A stretch of DNA of 64,000 nt from Oscillospiraceae bacterium (GTDB lineage Bacteria; Bacillota; Clostridia; Oscillospirales; Ruminococcaceae), in NCBI GenBank assembly GCA_021199355.1, contig JAJQIF010000009.1, forward strand, positions 363,792-427,791. Reading direction: 5' to 3'. Below the pieces are notes generated by a model that was not told the origin of the DNA, did no database searches, and was given only the letters and a program-made list of their open reading frames with translations. This document shows, one piece after another, positions 16,606 to 24,536 of the stretch. The position numbers and the translations under genes were made by a program. Within the stretch, counting starts at the first letter, position 1; each line of letters begins with the position of its first letter.

Positions 16606-17061
16606 TCAATTCTCAGCGTTTGCATAAGCCTTGAGGTTTTCGATGAGTCTCTTCATATATCCGCTGAATGCGGCAATTTCCTCATCGGTAAAGTTCTCGA
16701 AAGCGGTCTCGTCGATCACACCGTAGAAGTCGTTGGTCTTCTTGACAATGTTCTTGCCCTTGGAGGTGATTGCGATGTTGTTGACTCTTGAGTCGTCGGT
16801 TGAGGGGGTTCTTTCGATATAGCCCTGAGTCTCGAGCTTCTTAAGAGTAACGGTTACCGCTGCGGGAGAAATCTCCATCTTTTCAGCAAGATCCTTCTGG
16901 CAGAGTCTTGAGTCGCGGCTTGCTTCGATAAGCATTGAATGCTGACTTCCTCTTAATCCCAAAGTGTCAACATACTTGTCGATAAGCTGACGACGAAGAC
17001 GGTCGAATCTTGCGAACTGGTTGATGCACTTTTCGTATGCTTCTTTTCTGGTGTTTGCCAT
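16606..17061 (-). CDS. MarR-family transcriptional regulator
   Basis: 151-residue winged-helix regulator. The recognition helix region is AEKMEISPAAVTVTLKKLE and the wing contains STDDSRVNNI, both typical of MarR. It probably represses its own operon and the two ABC genes behind it, with ligand binding relieving repression. The frame extends to 17142 but ATG 17061 has GAAAGGAT and the upstream part would cover the promoter, so 17061 was chosen. A perfect inverted repeat in the leader (17085-17100) is a candidate operator. Confidence 0.93.
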   Translation of the reverse strand: MANTRKEAYEKCINQFARFDRLRRQLIDKYVDTLGLRGSQHSMLIEASRDSRLCQKDLAEKMEISPAAVTVTLKKLETQGYIERTPSTDDSRVNNIAITSKGKNIVKKTNDFYGVIDETAFENFTDEEIAAFSGYMKRLIENLKAYANAEN

Positions 17062-17084
17062 AAATAACACTATCCTTTCAATGA

Positions 17085-17142
17085 AGTTTTGATAAAAACT
17101 ATTTAACGCTAAAATTATAGCATAGCGCCGAAATTTTGTCAA
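17085..17142 (-). promoter_or_regulatory. promoter and candidate operator of the marR-ABC operon
   Basis: On the minus strand, TTGACA (complement of 17137-17142), 17-base spacer and TATAAT (complement of 17114-17119), a perfect consensus. Just downstream lies the inverted repeat AGTTTTGATAAAAACT at 17085-17100 (arms AGTTTT/AAAACT), a plausible site for MarR autorepression. Confidence 0.8.
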
Positions 17143-17250
17143 GCATTTAATGTGAAAATGTGAAGAAATTTAATGTCTGATGTTTTCATTGAAACACCTT
17201 ATCTGAAATATAAAAACTTCTCAAAAGTACGTTTTGGGCAAAAAAAGTAG

Positions 17251-17279
17251 TTGTAATTATCGCAAAAATATGATACACT
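17251..17279 (+). promoter_or_regulatory. candidate promoter of the membrane-protein trio
   Basis: TTGTAA (17251-17256), 17-base spacer, TACACT (17274-17279), about 50 bases before the next start. It is a moderate match. Confidence 0.5.
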
Positions 17280-17330
17280 AATTGTATGTGAATGGGCGGC
17301 ATGGAGCCGTGCCGAATTTGAGGTGTTTAT

Positions 17331-18278
17331 ATGATTAAGACTCGTACCGAAATAAGGAACTTTAAAGTATGGATGATATGCCTTACGCTGTTTTTGTGGG
17401 CGCTTCTGTTGGTGGCTCCGTTCTTAGGGCTTCTTGACGATTCACTCCTTTATAGCATATTCCCGTTTCTTAACTTCGGGCTTGTGATTGACGGTACGAT
17501 AGCCGGCAACGAAATTCCACAGTTTATAAAGGATAATTTCAGCTTCGGTGTGAGCCTTGCATGTGTGATGCTTGCAATAGCTTTGGTCGTTCTTCTCGTA
17601 TATCTCATCGTCAGGTGCATCCTTGCGTCTCAGCGCTCAAGGGCTAAGAAGGTCTTAAGAAAAACCGGCTATTCAGCCGAGTATTTTGCACTGCTTGAAA
17701 AGAAGAAAAAGAGTCTGAAGGGGAGCTATCTTGAGGCTGTCAACGACCTTTGCCTCGCAAAGGAATACGGCGACGGAAGACGCTATGACACTGCTCTCGA
17801 AATCCTCCGCAACGTCGATATTGACAAGTTCAAGGTCAGAGATGCCGCAGAGTATTATTCACTCTACGCTTACATATTTATACTGACCGGCAATCTCGAC
17901 AACGCCGGATTTGCGATTGATCTGGGAGTTCCGTTTGCTGAAAAGGTCAAGGACAAGTCTGATATGGACTTTGTAAGCGCACTGCTTTTGTATGCCCAGA
18001 AGGATTACGAAGGTGCGGAGAATGCTTTCAAGCCTCTTCTCAAGTCTCACAACAATGAAATAAGAGTATGGTCAGGAATGTATCTTGGACTTATTTATCT
18101 TCGTCAGCATAAGAATGACAGTGCAAGAAAGATTGTCGTCGCTCTCAGCAAATATAAGAAAACTCCCCGCCAGAGCGAGGATATACTGAAGCTTCTCAAG
18201 AAGATTGAAACCGCCTATGCCCTCGAGGAAGAAGAGCGTCAGGAAGCTATCGCTTCCGACGAAGTTCAACCCGCCTGA
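17331..18278 (+). CDS. membrane-anchored TPR-like protein, unknown function
   Basis: 315 residues, not assigned to a named family. Two transmembrane helices are visible (about residues 13-35 and 76-98), separated by an extracytoplasmic loop of about 40 residues. The rest is a soluble, highly charged helical domain of about 215 residues in which helix pairs repeat (DTALEILRNVD, DNAGFAIDLG, EGAENAFKPLL, DSARKIVVAL), as in tetratricopeptide repeats. It is likely a scaffold at the cytoplasmic membrane face. It is followed at 52 bases by a SpoIIM-like gene and then a YesL-like gene, suggesting a shared membrane process. Confidence 0.75.
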   Translation: MIKTRTEIRNFKVWMICLTLFLWALLLVAPFLGLLDDSLLYSIFPFLNFGLVIDGTIAGNEIPQFIKDNFSFGVSLACVMLAIALVVLLVYLIVRCILASQRSRAKKVLRKTGYSAEYFALLEKKKKSLKGSYLEAVNDLCLAKEYGDGRRYDTALEILRNVDIDKFKVRDAAEYYSLYAYIFILTGNLDNAGFAIDLGVPFAEKVKDKSDMDFVSALLLYAQKDYEGAENAFKPLLKSHNNEIRVWSGMYLGLIYLRQHKNDSARKIVVALSKYKKTPRQSEDILKLLKKIETAYALEEEERQEAIASDEVQPA

Positions 18279-18281
18279 TTT

Positions 18282-18315
18282 GTCATAACCGTCTACTTGT
18301 CCTCATAGTATGGAC
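18282..18315 (+). promoter_or_regulatory. candidate sporulation (sigma-E-like) promoter
   Basis: TCATAAC at about 18282-18288, 14-base spacer and CATAGTATGGAC at 18304-18315, upstream of the SpoIIM-like gene. Sigma-E promoters have a KMATATT-like -35 and a CATACAHT-like -10 at 14-15 bases. The same 12-base sequence recurs upstream of the DacF-like gene. A competing reading is a hairpin, CTTGTCC (18296-18302) with GGACAAG (18312-18318), that overlaps the ribosome site. Confidence 0.45.
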
Positions 18316-18330
18316 AAGGAGGCGATGTGA

Positions 18331-18891
18331 ATGAACAAGGACACAAAGGAAACTGTTCTTATCGTTGCGTTGGTCGTGGGAATAGCCGTCGGTGCCTTTA
18401 TCGGCATGAATCTCTCCGATAGCGACATCTCGTATCTCATAGAGACAAGCTACCTTACATACAGAGAAAATAACATACGGTCTTTTATTTCTTTCTTTGT
18501 AAGCTCGGCGTCGTTTGTGACTGCTGTTTTTCTCATGGGCTTCTCTGCTGTATTTCAGCCGTTCGAAGTGCTTCTGGTCGCATTCAAAGGCTTGGGGCTC
18601 GGGCTTATCGCGAGATGTGTTTACGCAAGCGATGACATGCTTCCGAGGCTTCTCATATTCCTGCCGTTCTCGGTGATTTCGTCGGGAATTTTAATTTTTC
18701 AGGCAAGAGATGCCGTCTCGATGTCGATGGGATACTTTTCAATTTCGATAACAACTGAAAATCGCCTCGGAATGGCTAACGAATTCAGAGAGTACATTTT
18801 CAGATTTTTCATATATCTTCTCTCCTATGCCGTAGTCAGTGCACTCGGTTGCCTTGCACTGAGTGTGATGAATACGCACGGACTGTTTTAG
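18331..18891 (+). CDS. SpoIIM-like membrane protein
   Basis: 186-residue polytopic membrane protein with about five helices. The order of segments resembles stage II sporulation protein M: an N-terminal helix with GAFIGMNLSDSDISYLIE, then FLMGFSAVFQPFEVLLVAFKG, where the LVAFKGLGLGL piece matches the SpoIIM core LLFLKGxxxGF, then two further hydrophobic hairpins. SpoIIM works with SpoIID and SpoIIP in engulfment, but DUF95/SpoIIM relatives also occur outside sporulation. The ribosome site GGAGG at 18318 precedes the ATG. The sporulation role is supported only by family resemblance and a sigma-E-like upstream sequence. Confidence 0.65.
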   Translation: MNKDTKETVLIVALVVGIAVGAFIGMNLSDSDISYLIETSYLTYRENNIRSFISFFVSSASFVTAVFLMGFSAVFQPFEVLLVAFKGLGLGLIARCVYASDDMLPRLLIFLPFSVISSGILIFQARDAVSMSMGYFSISITTENRLGMANEFREYIFRFFIYLLSYAVVSALGCLALSVMNTHGLF

Positions 18892-18916
18892 CGAACCGAA
18901 AGGATGTTTAAAAATC

Positions 18917-19876
18917 ATGGGTCTTTTTTCAAAATACGAGGATCCCGGAAAGGGCGTTTCCAAAAATCCGGATAAGAAATTGCCGTTTTTCAGGTTCTTT
19001 GAGCTTTATTTTCAACACTTCACCAAGCTGATTCTCTTGAACTTCATTTATATTATCTGCTTTTTGCCGATGTTTGCCGGAATAATAGTAATGCAGCTCT
19101 TTATCAGTGAGGATTCGAGTCTTTACTATCTGGCGTTCTATCTTATAGTCGCACTGAGCGGCATAATCATCGGTCCCGCAACCTGCGGAGTTGCGAAGCT
19201 CTGCAGAAACATGTCCATCGAAAAGCCTACGTTTATGTGGCACGATTTCTGGAGTACATTCAAGACCAACTTCAAGCAGGGCGCAATCATGGGCGTTATT
19301 GATATGCTGTTTATTTCGGCAGTATCGGTTTCGTTCCCAATGTATTACAACATGGCGGAGAGTAGCAACATCTTCTACGTTCCGTTCGCAATCTGCCTCA
19401 TCTGCTCGGTAATTTTCCTGATGATGCACTTCTACATTTACTTCCTTATCGTAACGACCGATTTGGGACTTTGGAAGATACTCAAGAATTCATTCCTGCT
19501 GACCGCAATCGACATCAAGAGTTCAATTATAAATCTTGTGGTAACGGCGATTGTATTGATACTTGTTGTTATTTTCTTCCCATATACAGCTATTCTTATT
19601 ATCATACTTCCGACATTTATGGTGTTCCTGTACGCCTTCAACTGCTATCCGGTCATCAGGAAATATGTCATCCAGCCCTACTATGATGAAAGGGGCGAGC
19701 GCAATCCGGAGCTCGACTATATTGACGAGGACGGCGAGACGGTGTTTGTCGATGCCCCCGAGTTTGAAGAGGCACCGCCGAAGGAAAAGGGCGGACTTCG
19801 TCAGAAGAGGGAAACAAGCGGCAATACTGTGCCGAGGTCATCCGGTTCGGGCAAGAAGAAAAAGACCATCAGATAA
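18917..19876 (+). CDS. YesL/DUF624-like membrane protein
   Basis: 319-residue integral membrane protein with about five or six helices and a charged cytoplasmic tail of about 90 residues. The pattern GIIIGPATCGVAKLCRNM, followed by DFWSTFKTNFKQG, is typical of the YesL/DUF624 family, whose members often sit near carbohydrate transport genes but have no proven activity. The tail begins after IRKYVIQPYYDE and is acidic, then ends in a Lys/Arg-rich stretch. It sits 25 bases after the SpoIIM-like gene, likely in the same transcript, and is closed by a strong terminator. Confidence 0.75.
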   Translation: MGLFSKYEDPGKGVSKNPDKKLPFFRFFELYFQHFTKLILLNFIYIICFLPMFAGIIVMQLFISEDSSLYYLAFYLIVALSGIIIGPATCGVAKLCRNMSIEKPTFMWHDFWSTFKTNFKQGAIMGVIDMLFISAVSVSFPMYYNMAESSNIFYVPFAICLICSVIFLMMHFYIYFLIVTTDLGLWKILKNSFLLTAIDIKSSIINLVVTAIVLILVVIFFPYTAILIIILPTFMVFLYAFNCYPVIRKYVIQPYYDERGERNPELDYIDEDGETVFVDAPEFEEAPPKEKGGLRQKRETSGNTVPRSSGSGKKKKTIR

Positions 19877-19888
19877 ATATGTAAACCA

Positions 19889-19924
19889 AAGCCGCCGAAG
19901 CGAAATGCAACGGCGGCTTTTTTT
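19889..19924. terminator. terminator between convergent YesL-like and 59-aa genes
   Basis: Stem AAGCCGCCG (19889-19897) with CGGCGGCTT (19911-19919) followed by Ts on the plus strand. It lies between converging genes and may act in both directions. Confidence 0.88.
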
Positions 19925-19931
19925 GCGGCAG

Positions 19932-20111
19932 TCAGGAGAACATGCACCCGAGCCCTTCAAGCATCGAGCTCACCGAGCGAACGGCTTTCATGGCGTTCGA
20001 CTTGACCATTCTCTTGTTTGACTTCGTGGCATTTGTGACGGCATATACAGCCGCTCCAGTAACTACACCTACCGCTATTCCTTTGCAGAGTGAAGGAATA
20101 TTCATGTTCAT
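19932..20111 (-). CDS. 59-residue conserved-type small protein
   Basis: A minus-strand ORF with a strong ribosome site (AAAAGGAGAG about 6-8 bases before ATG 20111) encodes 59 residues. It has a Gly/Ala/Val segment GIAVGVVTGAAVYAVTN long enough for one transmembrane helix, then a Lys/Arg/Ser-rich stretch and a C-terminal LEGLGCMFS. Similar small one-helix proteins with a basic middle are common in Clostridia genomes, with no assigned role. It points toward the YesL-like gene and away from the pyridoxal kinase gene. Base composition matches its neighbours. Confidence 0.72.
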   Translation of the reverse strand: MNMNIPSLCKGIAVGVVTGAAVYAVTNATKSNKRMVKSNAMKAVRSVSSMLEGLGCMFS

Positions 20112-20178
20112 TATAATCTCTCCTTTTCGGCTTGGTAATTGTAGTTTGCACGCTTTTCAAAAAAATACTCATAAAAGA

Positions 20179-20207
20179 TTGTTTTGCGGAGGCAAAAGTG
20201 ATATAAT
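20179..20207 (+). promoter_or_regulatory. promoter of the pyridoxal kinase gene
   Basis: TTGTTT (20179-20184), 17-base spacer, TATAAT (20202-20207). Confidence 0.7.
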
Positions 20208-20245
20208 CGTAAAAGTTCAGAATGCAAATTGAAGGGGATATTAAA

Positions 20246-21106
20246 ATGAACGAACAACATAAGGTAGCGGCGATTCACGACCTTTCCGGCGTCGGAAGAT
20301 GCTCGCTTTCGGTTATACTTCCGACCTTGTCGGTCATGGGAATACAGGTCTGCGCCGTCCCGACCGCTCTTATGAGCTCGCATACAAACGGCTTTGGCGA
20401 AGTGGTCATGGAGGACATGACATCATACATTCCGCAGGCTCTCAAGCATTATCAGACAGCGGGGGTCAGCTTTGACTGCATATATTCGGGATTTTTAGCC
20501 TCAGGCGGACAGGTGGACTGCTGTCTCGACTTCTTCAGGGCTTATCCCGAGGCTCTCAAGGTTGTTGACCCGGTAATGGGTGACCAGGGTAAGAGATACA
20601 GAACCTATACCGAGGAACTCTGCCGCAGAATGGCTGAGCTTGTGTCTGTGGCAGATGTCATAACCCCGAATCTCACCGAGGCTTCAATACTTCTGGGGAT
20701 TCCGTATCCCGTTTCACGTCTCACGATAAGCGAAATAAGAAGCATGCTCGTCCGCCTTTCCGGGAAAGGTCCCGACACCGTCGTGATAACGAGCGTTCCG
20801 ATGATGGACGGCTCTGCCTGCAACGTCGGTTATGACAGAAAGAACAATTCCTTCTGGCGCGTGCCTTATGAAATTATTCCGAAGCACTATCCGGGAACTG
20901 GCGACCTTTTCGCGAGCGTTCTTACCGGCGGTCTCATCTCCGGTGACAGCCTTCCGATTGCAATGAGCAGAGCGACTTCGTTCCTTGAGTATGCCATCAA
21001 GACGACCTACGGCTACGGCACCAATCCCCGTGAGGGAGTAATGCTCGAAAAGTGCCTGCCGGAGCTCATCAACCGCACAAGCTTCACCGACTATTCGGCG
21101 CTTTAA
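20246..21106 (+). CDS. pyridoxal/pyridoxamine kinase (ribokinase superfamily)
   Basis: 286-residue cytoplasmic kinase that phosphorylates B6 vitamers in the salvage route to pyridoxal 5'-phosphate. The N-terminal AIHDLSGVGRCSL is characteristic of the Clostridia pyridoxamine-kinase group, VVDPVMGDQGKRY supplies the substrate/ATP region, and HYPGTGDLFASVL is the ribokinase catalytic motif with the base Asp. ATG 20246 has GAAGGGG; the frame extends to 20222 without a better site. The trmL gene follows 9 bases later, so the two are co-transcribed. Confidence 0.9.
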   Translation: MNEQHKVAAIHDLSGVGRCSLSVILPTLSVMGIQVCAVPTALMSSHTNGFGEVVMEDMTSYIPQALKHYQTAGVSFDCIYSGFLASGGQVDCCLDFFRAYPEALKVVDPVMGDQGKRYRTYTEELCRRMAELVSVADVITPNLTEASILLGIPYPVSRLTISEIRSMLVRLSGKGPDTVVITSVPMMDGSACNVGYDRKNNSFWRVPYEIIPKHYPGTGDLFASVLTGGLISGDSLPIAMSRATSFLEYAIKTTYGYGTNPREGVMLEKCLPELINRTSFTDYSAL

Positions 21107-21115
21107 GGAGGCAAT

Positions 21116-21610
21116 ATGAATCTCAATATCGTTCTGGTCGAGCCCCAGATTCCGCAGAACACTGGGAACATTTCGAGAACCTGTGCCGTCACGGGCGCCA
21201 GGCTCCATCTTGTCAAGCCTCTTGGTTTCGAAACCGATGACAAGCACCTCAAGCGCGCCGGTCTCGACTATTGGGACAAGCTCGACATAACCTACTATGA
21301 TAATCTCCAAGACTTCTTTGAGAAGACCCAAGGCGGCAAGTATTATTACTTCACGACCAAAGGCAGACATGTCCACAGCGACGTCAGCTATGAAGACAAC
21401 TGCTACATTCTTTTCGGCAGGGAAGACAAGGGTCTCCCTGAGGAGCTTCTTCACTCGAACCCCGACACCTGCGTTCGCATCCCGATGCGTCCCGACCTCC
21501 GGAGTCTGAATCTTTCAAATAGCGTCGCCATCGCGACCTATGAAATCCTCCGTCAGTGGGACTATCCCGACCTGACGAGGGAAGGGAAGCTCACAAGATT
21601 TGAGTGGTAA
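21116..21610 (+). CDS. trmL: tRNA (cytidine/uridine-34 2'-O)-methyltransferase
   Basis: 164-residue SPOUT-class methyltransferase that 2'-O-methylates the wobble base of leucine tRNAs. The opening MNLNIVLVEPQIPQNTGNI is a TrmL hallmark, the knot region FGREDKGLP binds S-adenosylmethionine, and RSLNLSNSVAIATYE is the C-terminal SPOUT motif. It lies 9 bases behind the pyridoxal kinase gene with GGAGG as ribosome site and ahead of a strong terminator. Confidence 0.95.
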   Translation: MNLNIVLVEPQIPQNTGNISRTCAVTGARLHLVKPLGFETDDKHLKRAGLDYWDKLDITYYDNLQDFFEKTQGGKYYYFTTKGRHVHSDVSYEDNCYILFGREDKGLPEELLHSNPDTCVRIPMRPDLRSLNLSNSVAIATYEILRQWDYPDLTREGKLTRFEW

Positions 21611-21621
21611 CAACATATCCA

Positions 21622-21649
21622 AAAGCCCGATTCGTACCGGGCTTTTTTA
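21622..21649 (+). terminator. terminator after trmL
   Basis: Stem AAAGCCCG (21622-21629) with CGGGCTTT (21638-21645) followed by TTT. Confidence 0.9.
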
Positions 21650-21663
21650 TTTTCTCAATTCTA

Positions 21664-21692
21664 TTGACAAAAAGTGTGAAATATGATAGACT
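21664..21692 (+). promoter_or_regulatory. promoter of the FtsX-like permease gene
   Basis: TTGACA (21664-21669), 17-base spacer, TAGACT (21687-21692, 4 of 6 to consensus), 36 bases before the start. Confidence 0.65.
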
Positions 21693-21727
21693 TTAATTAA
21701 TCGCAATCAAGGAAAGGAAGAATAGTC

Positions 21728-24358
21728 ATGTTTAAAACAATTTTCGGGCTTGCATTTCAGGGAGTAAAGCGCAGACGCAGACAATCCCTCCTGATTTTCT
21801 TCGTCCTGCTCGTATCGTTCACTTTCGCTATAATACTTCTGAGCTATACCTCAAGCATTGCCGAGACAAACACTCAGCTGAGGTATGATACATATGGTTG
21901 GTGGTACGGTGCGATTACCGACACGAATGAAAGCACTAAGGAATACCTCGAAAGCACCGAATGGGTTGATGAAGTCGGGACGAGTGTCAATTACGGCTCT
22001 GCTTCTGTAATGGTCGGGGATATGTCAATGGGTTCACTTGTTATCGGAACCGCCGATGATAACCTTGCAGACATGGGAATTAACCTTGAAAGTGGGCGCT
22101 TGCCGAATAGCTCAGGTCAAATCGCTGTTGAAGCAGCTGCACTTTCCGAGGTTGGCTATGGCACTTCAACAGGTTCAACAATAACCTTGCAATGGTCTTT
22201 CGCTTATTACAATGCAGAAACCAACGAAATCTCCACCACCACAGTTGAAAGAGAATTCACAGTCGTTGGCGTTATCAGAGAATATACCAGTCTTTGGAAT
22301 GTTGACTGCACGCTCAACTCTGCAATTATAACTGAAGAAGATATGGCTGACATCATCACTGAAGCTGAGGAAATTCTCGGCGGAAGTGTTGCTTTGGTTC
22401 CTGAAACCGACTACTTCTTCACCGTAAAATCAGGCATGGAAAGTGATATTGAGGATGGGCTGGCGGAGCTTGACCGTTTTCTCTTCGCAAATCGTGTTGG
22501 TTATAATCTGAAATTTGTTACTATAAACTCAGTAGTCGGTATGGAAGAAGAAGTCGCCGAGACCAACTTGGTCTATCTGATACTTATCTTAGCGATAACC
22601 GTCTTGGCTGTTGTCATGATTTACATCTTGCAAATGCAATCTGATGTCAGAAGAATCGTCAGATTCAGAAGCATCGGCGGCTCCAAGGGTCAGCTTCGGC
22701 TTCTCATATTGATTGAGACGCTCATGCTTGCAGTTCCCGCAATTATTCTCGGCATAGGGCTCGGATTCCTCGGGATTCAGGGACTTCTCAAGCTGAGCGT
22801 ATATACCGGCTCCACAACCATAGTCGTAAGCATCCCGTGGAACTATCTTATGTTGGCGCTTACTTTGTGGATAGTCGGAATTTTAGCAGTCAGAATGATT
22901 ACTTTCCAGGTTGCTCTTGCAACTCCGCTTACCGGCAGAATGGGTATGCAAAGAAGCAAAACAAGGATTCTGTTCTGGTTCAGACGCACTTTAATCATGC
23001 TCATGGCGACAATCATGTGTATTTCGGTAGTATTCTCAACGATAAACATCGCCAAGCCATTGGACGAATACAACTATTGGTCATCCCAATGGTCGTATTA
23101 CTTGAGCAGATACAGCTTATATAGTTCCAGAGGAGACTTTTCACTCCCGGATTTATCAGGTTATGAGGAGAAGTTTTTATCAGTAGATGGTGTTACTGAT
23201 TTTGTCGGATTTGACCACTACTATGCCCTTACAACAGATTCAAACGGCAATAATCTGTCGGCTGTCGTGATTACTATGGATTGGGATGACCTGCAGAAAT
23301 ACGTTGACACAACCGGCGTTGACCAGGAAGCCTATGAGAGTGGCGAAAGCGTCATCATTCAGGGCAATACGACCAGTTTGGTTGCAATGAATCCTCCAGA
23401 AGTGAATTCAGACCTGACAATTTCCATCGACTATGAGTATCTTGATGGTTACGATGATTCAATCTCAAAATCCCCGGCACTTAATGAAAGCATCCTCGAA
23501 AGCGACGGGCTTGTAAGCGTCAGTGCCAATGTCGGGGCTGTTCAGTTGGTCGAGAGTGGCGAAACCCTTATATCCAAGATTCAATACAGCCGTTCTGACA
23601 CATTCTCTCTAGCGAAATATTCATATTTCGTAATTTGTTCCCTGCCATTGGTTCAGAACATTGTAGACCAGATTCCTGAAGGCACAGAATGGTGGATAGA
23701 CCATGTTAAATATTTAGATGGTCAACAGGAAGTCGGATATACTCAGGCGTTCATTTATACTAACATGAAAGCAGGAAACTTGGAAACAGACGCTCTTATG
23801 ACAAGTATTGTATCCCAAATAGCGAGGACAATAACTACTGACGTTAAAGTGGTACTCAGCCCTTACTATATTCTTTACAATTCCCGTGAGGAGAATTACG
23901 CTAAGGCGCAGGTATACATGCAATCTATAATCCAGACTATTGTCAGCGGCGTGTGTATTGCTTTGGTGGTGCTGATGATTCTCGTGAGCACTCTTCGGCT
24001 CGAAACGGAAAGCGAAAAGAAGAGATATGGAATCTTGCAGGCTATAGGAATGTCCCGTCGACAGAGGAATCTTGAACTTATCCGCAGGTCTTTGGTAAGG
24101 AGCATTTCCGCAGTGGCGTTGGCGGTAGGTTCATATCTTGGATATTACCTCCTCCAGAACCGAAAAGCAACAAAAGCGATGGGTGCAAAAACTGTCATAG
24201 GATGGCTCATCGAAGACCTCAACAGCTACGGCTTGACAAACGAGATGATGCTCGAAATTCTTGGAATCACGTTGCTCATCACATTCTTGATTTGCCTCGG
24301 CTCGAAGCTGAGTATAAATAAGTACACAATCATGGAAATGCTACGCGAGGACAGATAG
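21728..24358 (+). CDS. FtsX-like (MacB-type) ABC permease, no adjacent ATPase
   Basis: 876-residue membrane protein built like a double FtsX permease: one N-terminal helix (about 18-38), a large extracytoplasmic domain, three helices (about 283-390), a helix near 425-445, a second large extracytoplasmic domain, then three helices (about 725-870). Such permeases work with a LolD/MacB-type ATPase in lipoprotein, peptide or bacteriocin export or sensing. No ATPase gene lies beside it; it has its own promoter and terminator. AAGGAAGAATAGTC precedes the ATG. Extracytoplasmic domains are rich in Ser, Thr, Asp and Tyr. Substrate unknown. Confidence 0.88.
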   Translation: MFKTIFGLAFQGVKRRRRQSLLIFFVLLVSFTFAIILLSYTSSIAETNTQLRYDTYGWWYGAITDTNESTKEYLESTEWVDEVGTSVNYGSASVMVGDMSMGSLVIGTADDNLADMGINLESGRLPNSSGQIAVEAAALSEVGYGTSTGSTITLQWSFAYYNAETNEISTTTVEREFTVVGVIREYTSLWNVDCTLNSAIITEEDMADIITEAEEILGGSVALVPETDYFFTVKSGMESDIEDGLAELDRFLFANRVGYNLKFVTINSVVGMEEEVAETNLVYLILILAITVLAVVMIYILQMQSDVRRIVRFRSIGGSKGQLRLLILIETLMLAVPAIILGIGLGFLGIQGLLKLSVYTGSTTIVVSIPWNYLMLALTLWIVGILAVRMITFQVALATPLTGRMGMQRSKTRILFWFRRTLIMLMATIMCISVVFSTINIAKPLDEYNYWSSQWSYYLSRYSLYSSRGDFSLPDLSGYEEKFLSVDGVTDFVGFDHYYALTTDSNGNNLSAVVITMDWDDLQKYVDTTGVDQEAYESGESVIIQGNTTSLVAMNPPEVNSDLTISIDYEYLDGYDDSISKSPALNESILESDGLVSVSANVGAVQLVESGETLISKIQYSRSDTFSLAKYSYFVICSLPLVQNIVDQIPEGTEWWIDHVKYLDGQQEVGYTQAFIYTNMKAGNLETDALMTSIVSQIARTITTDVKVVLSPYYILYNSREENYAKAQVYMQSIIQTIVSGVCIALVVLMILVSTLRLETESEKKRYGILQAIGMSRRQRNLELIRRSLVRSISAVALAVGSYLGYYLLQNRKATKAMGAKTVIGWLIEDLNSYGLTNEMMLEILGITLLITFLICLGSKLSINKYTIMEMLREDR

Positions 24359-24370
24359 AACCGCTATATT

Positions 24371-24424
24371 TTCCGCCGACAGGCTTGCTTTTCCGAAAAA
24401 AAGTGCCCTTCGGCGGAATTTTTC
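24371..24424 (+). terminator. probable terminator after the FtsX-like gene
   Basis: Arms TTCCGCCG (24371-24378) and CGGCGGAA (24411-24418) with a long 32-base loop, followed by TTTTTC. Confidence 0.6.
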
Positions 24425-24447
24425 TTGGAAAAATTCGGGGTTACCTA

Positions 24448-24476
24448 TTGCTATTTTCGGAGAAATTTTATATAAT
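24448..24476 (+). promoter_or_regulatory. promoter of pgk-tpiA-gpmI
   Basis: TTGCTA (24448-24453), 17-base spacer, TATAAT (24471-24476), 60 bases before pgk. Confidence 0.75.
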
Positions 24477-24536
24477 AGCTATAGTCGCTAATTGCGGCAT
24501 TGAATAGTATTATTAAAAGCAAAGGAGATATATTCA

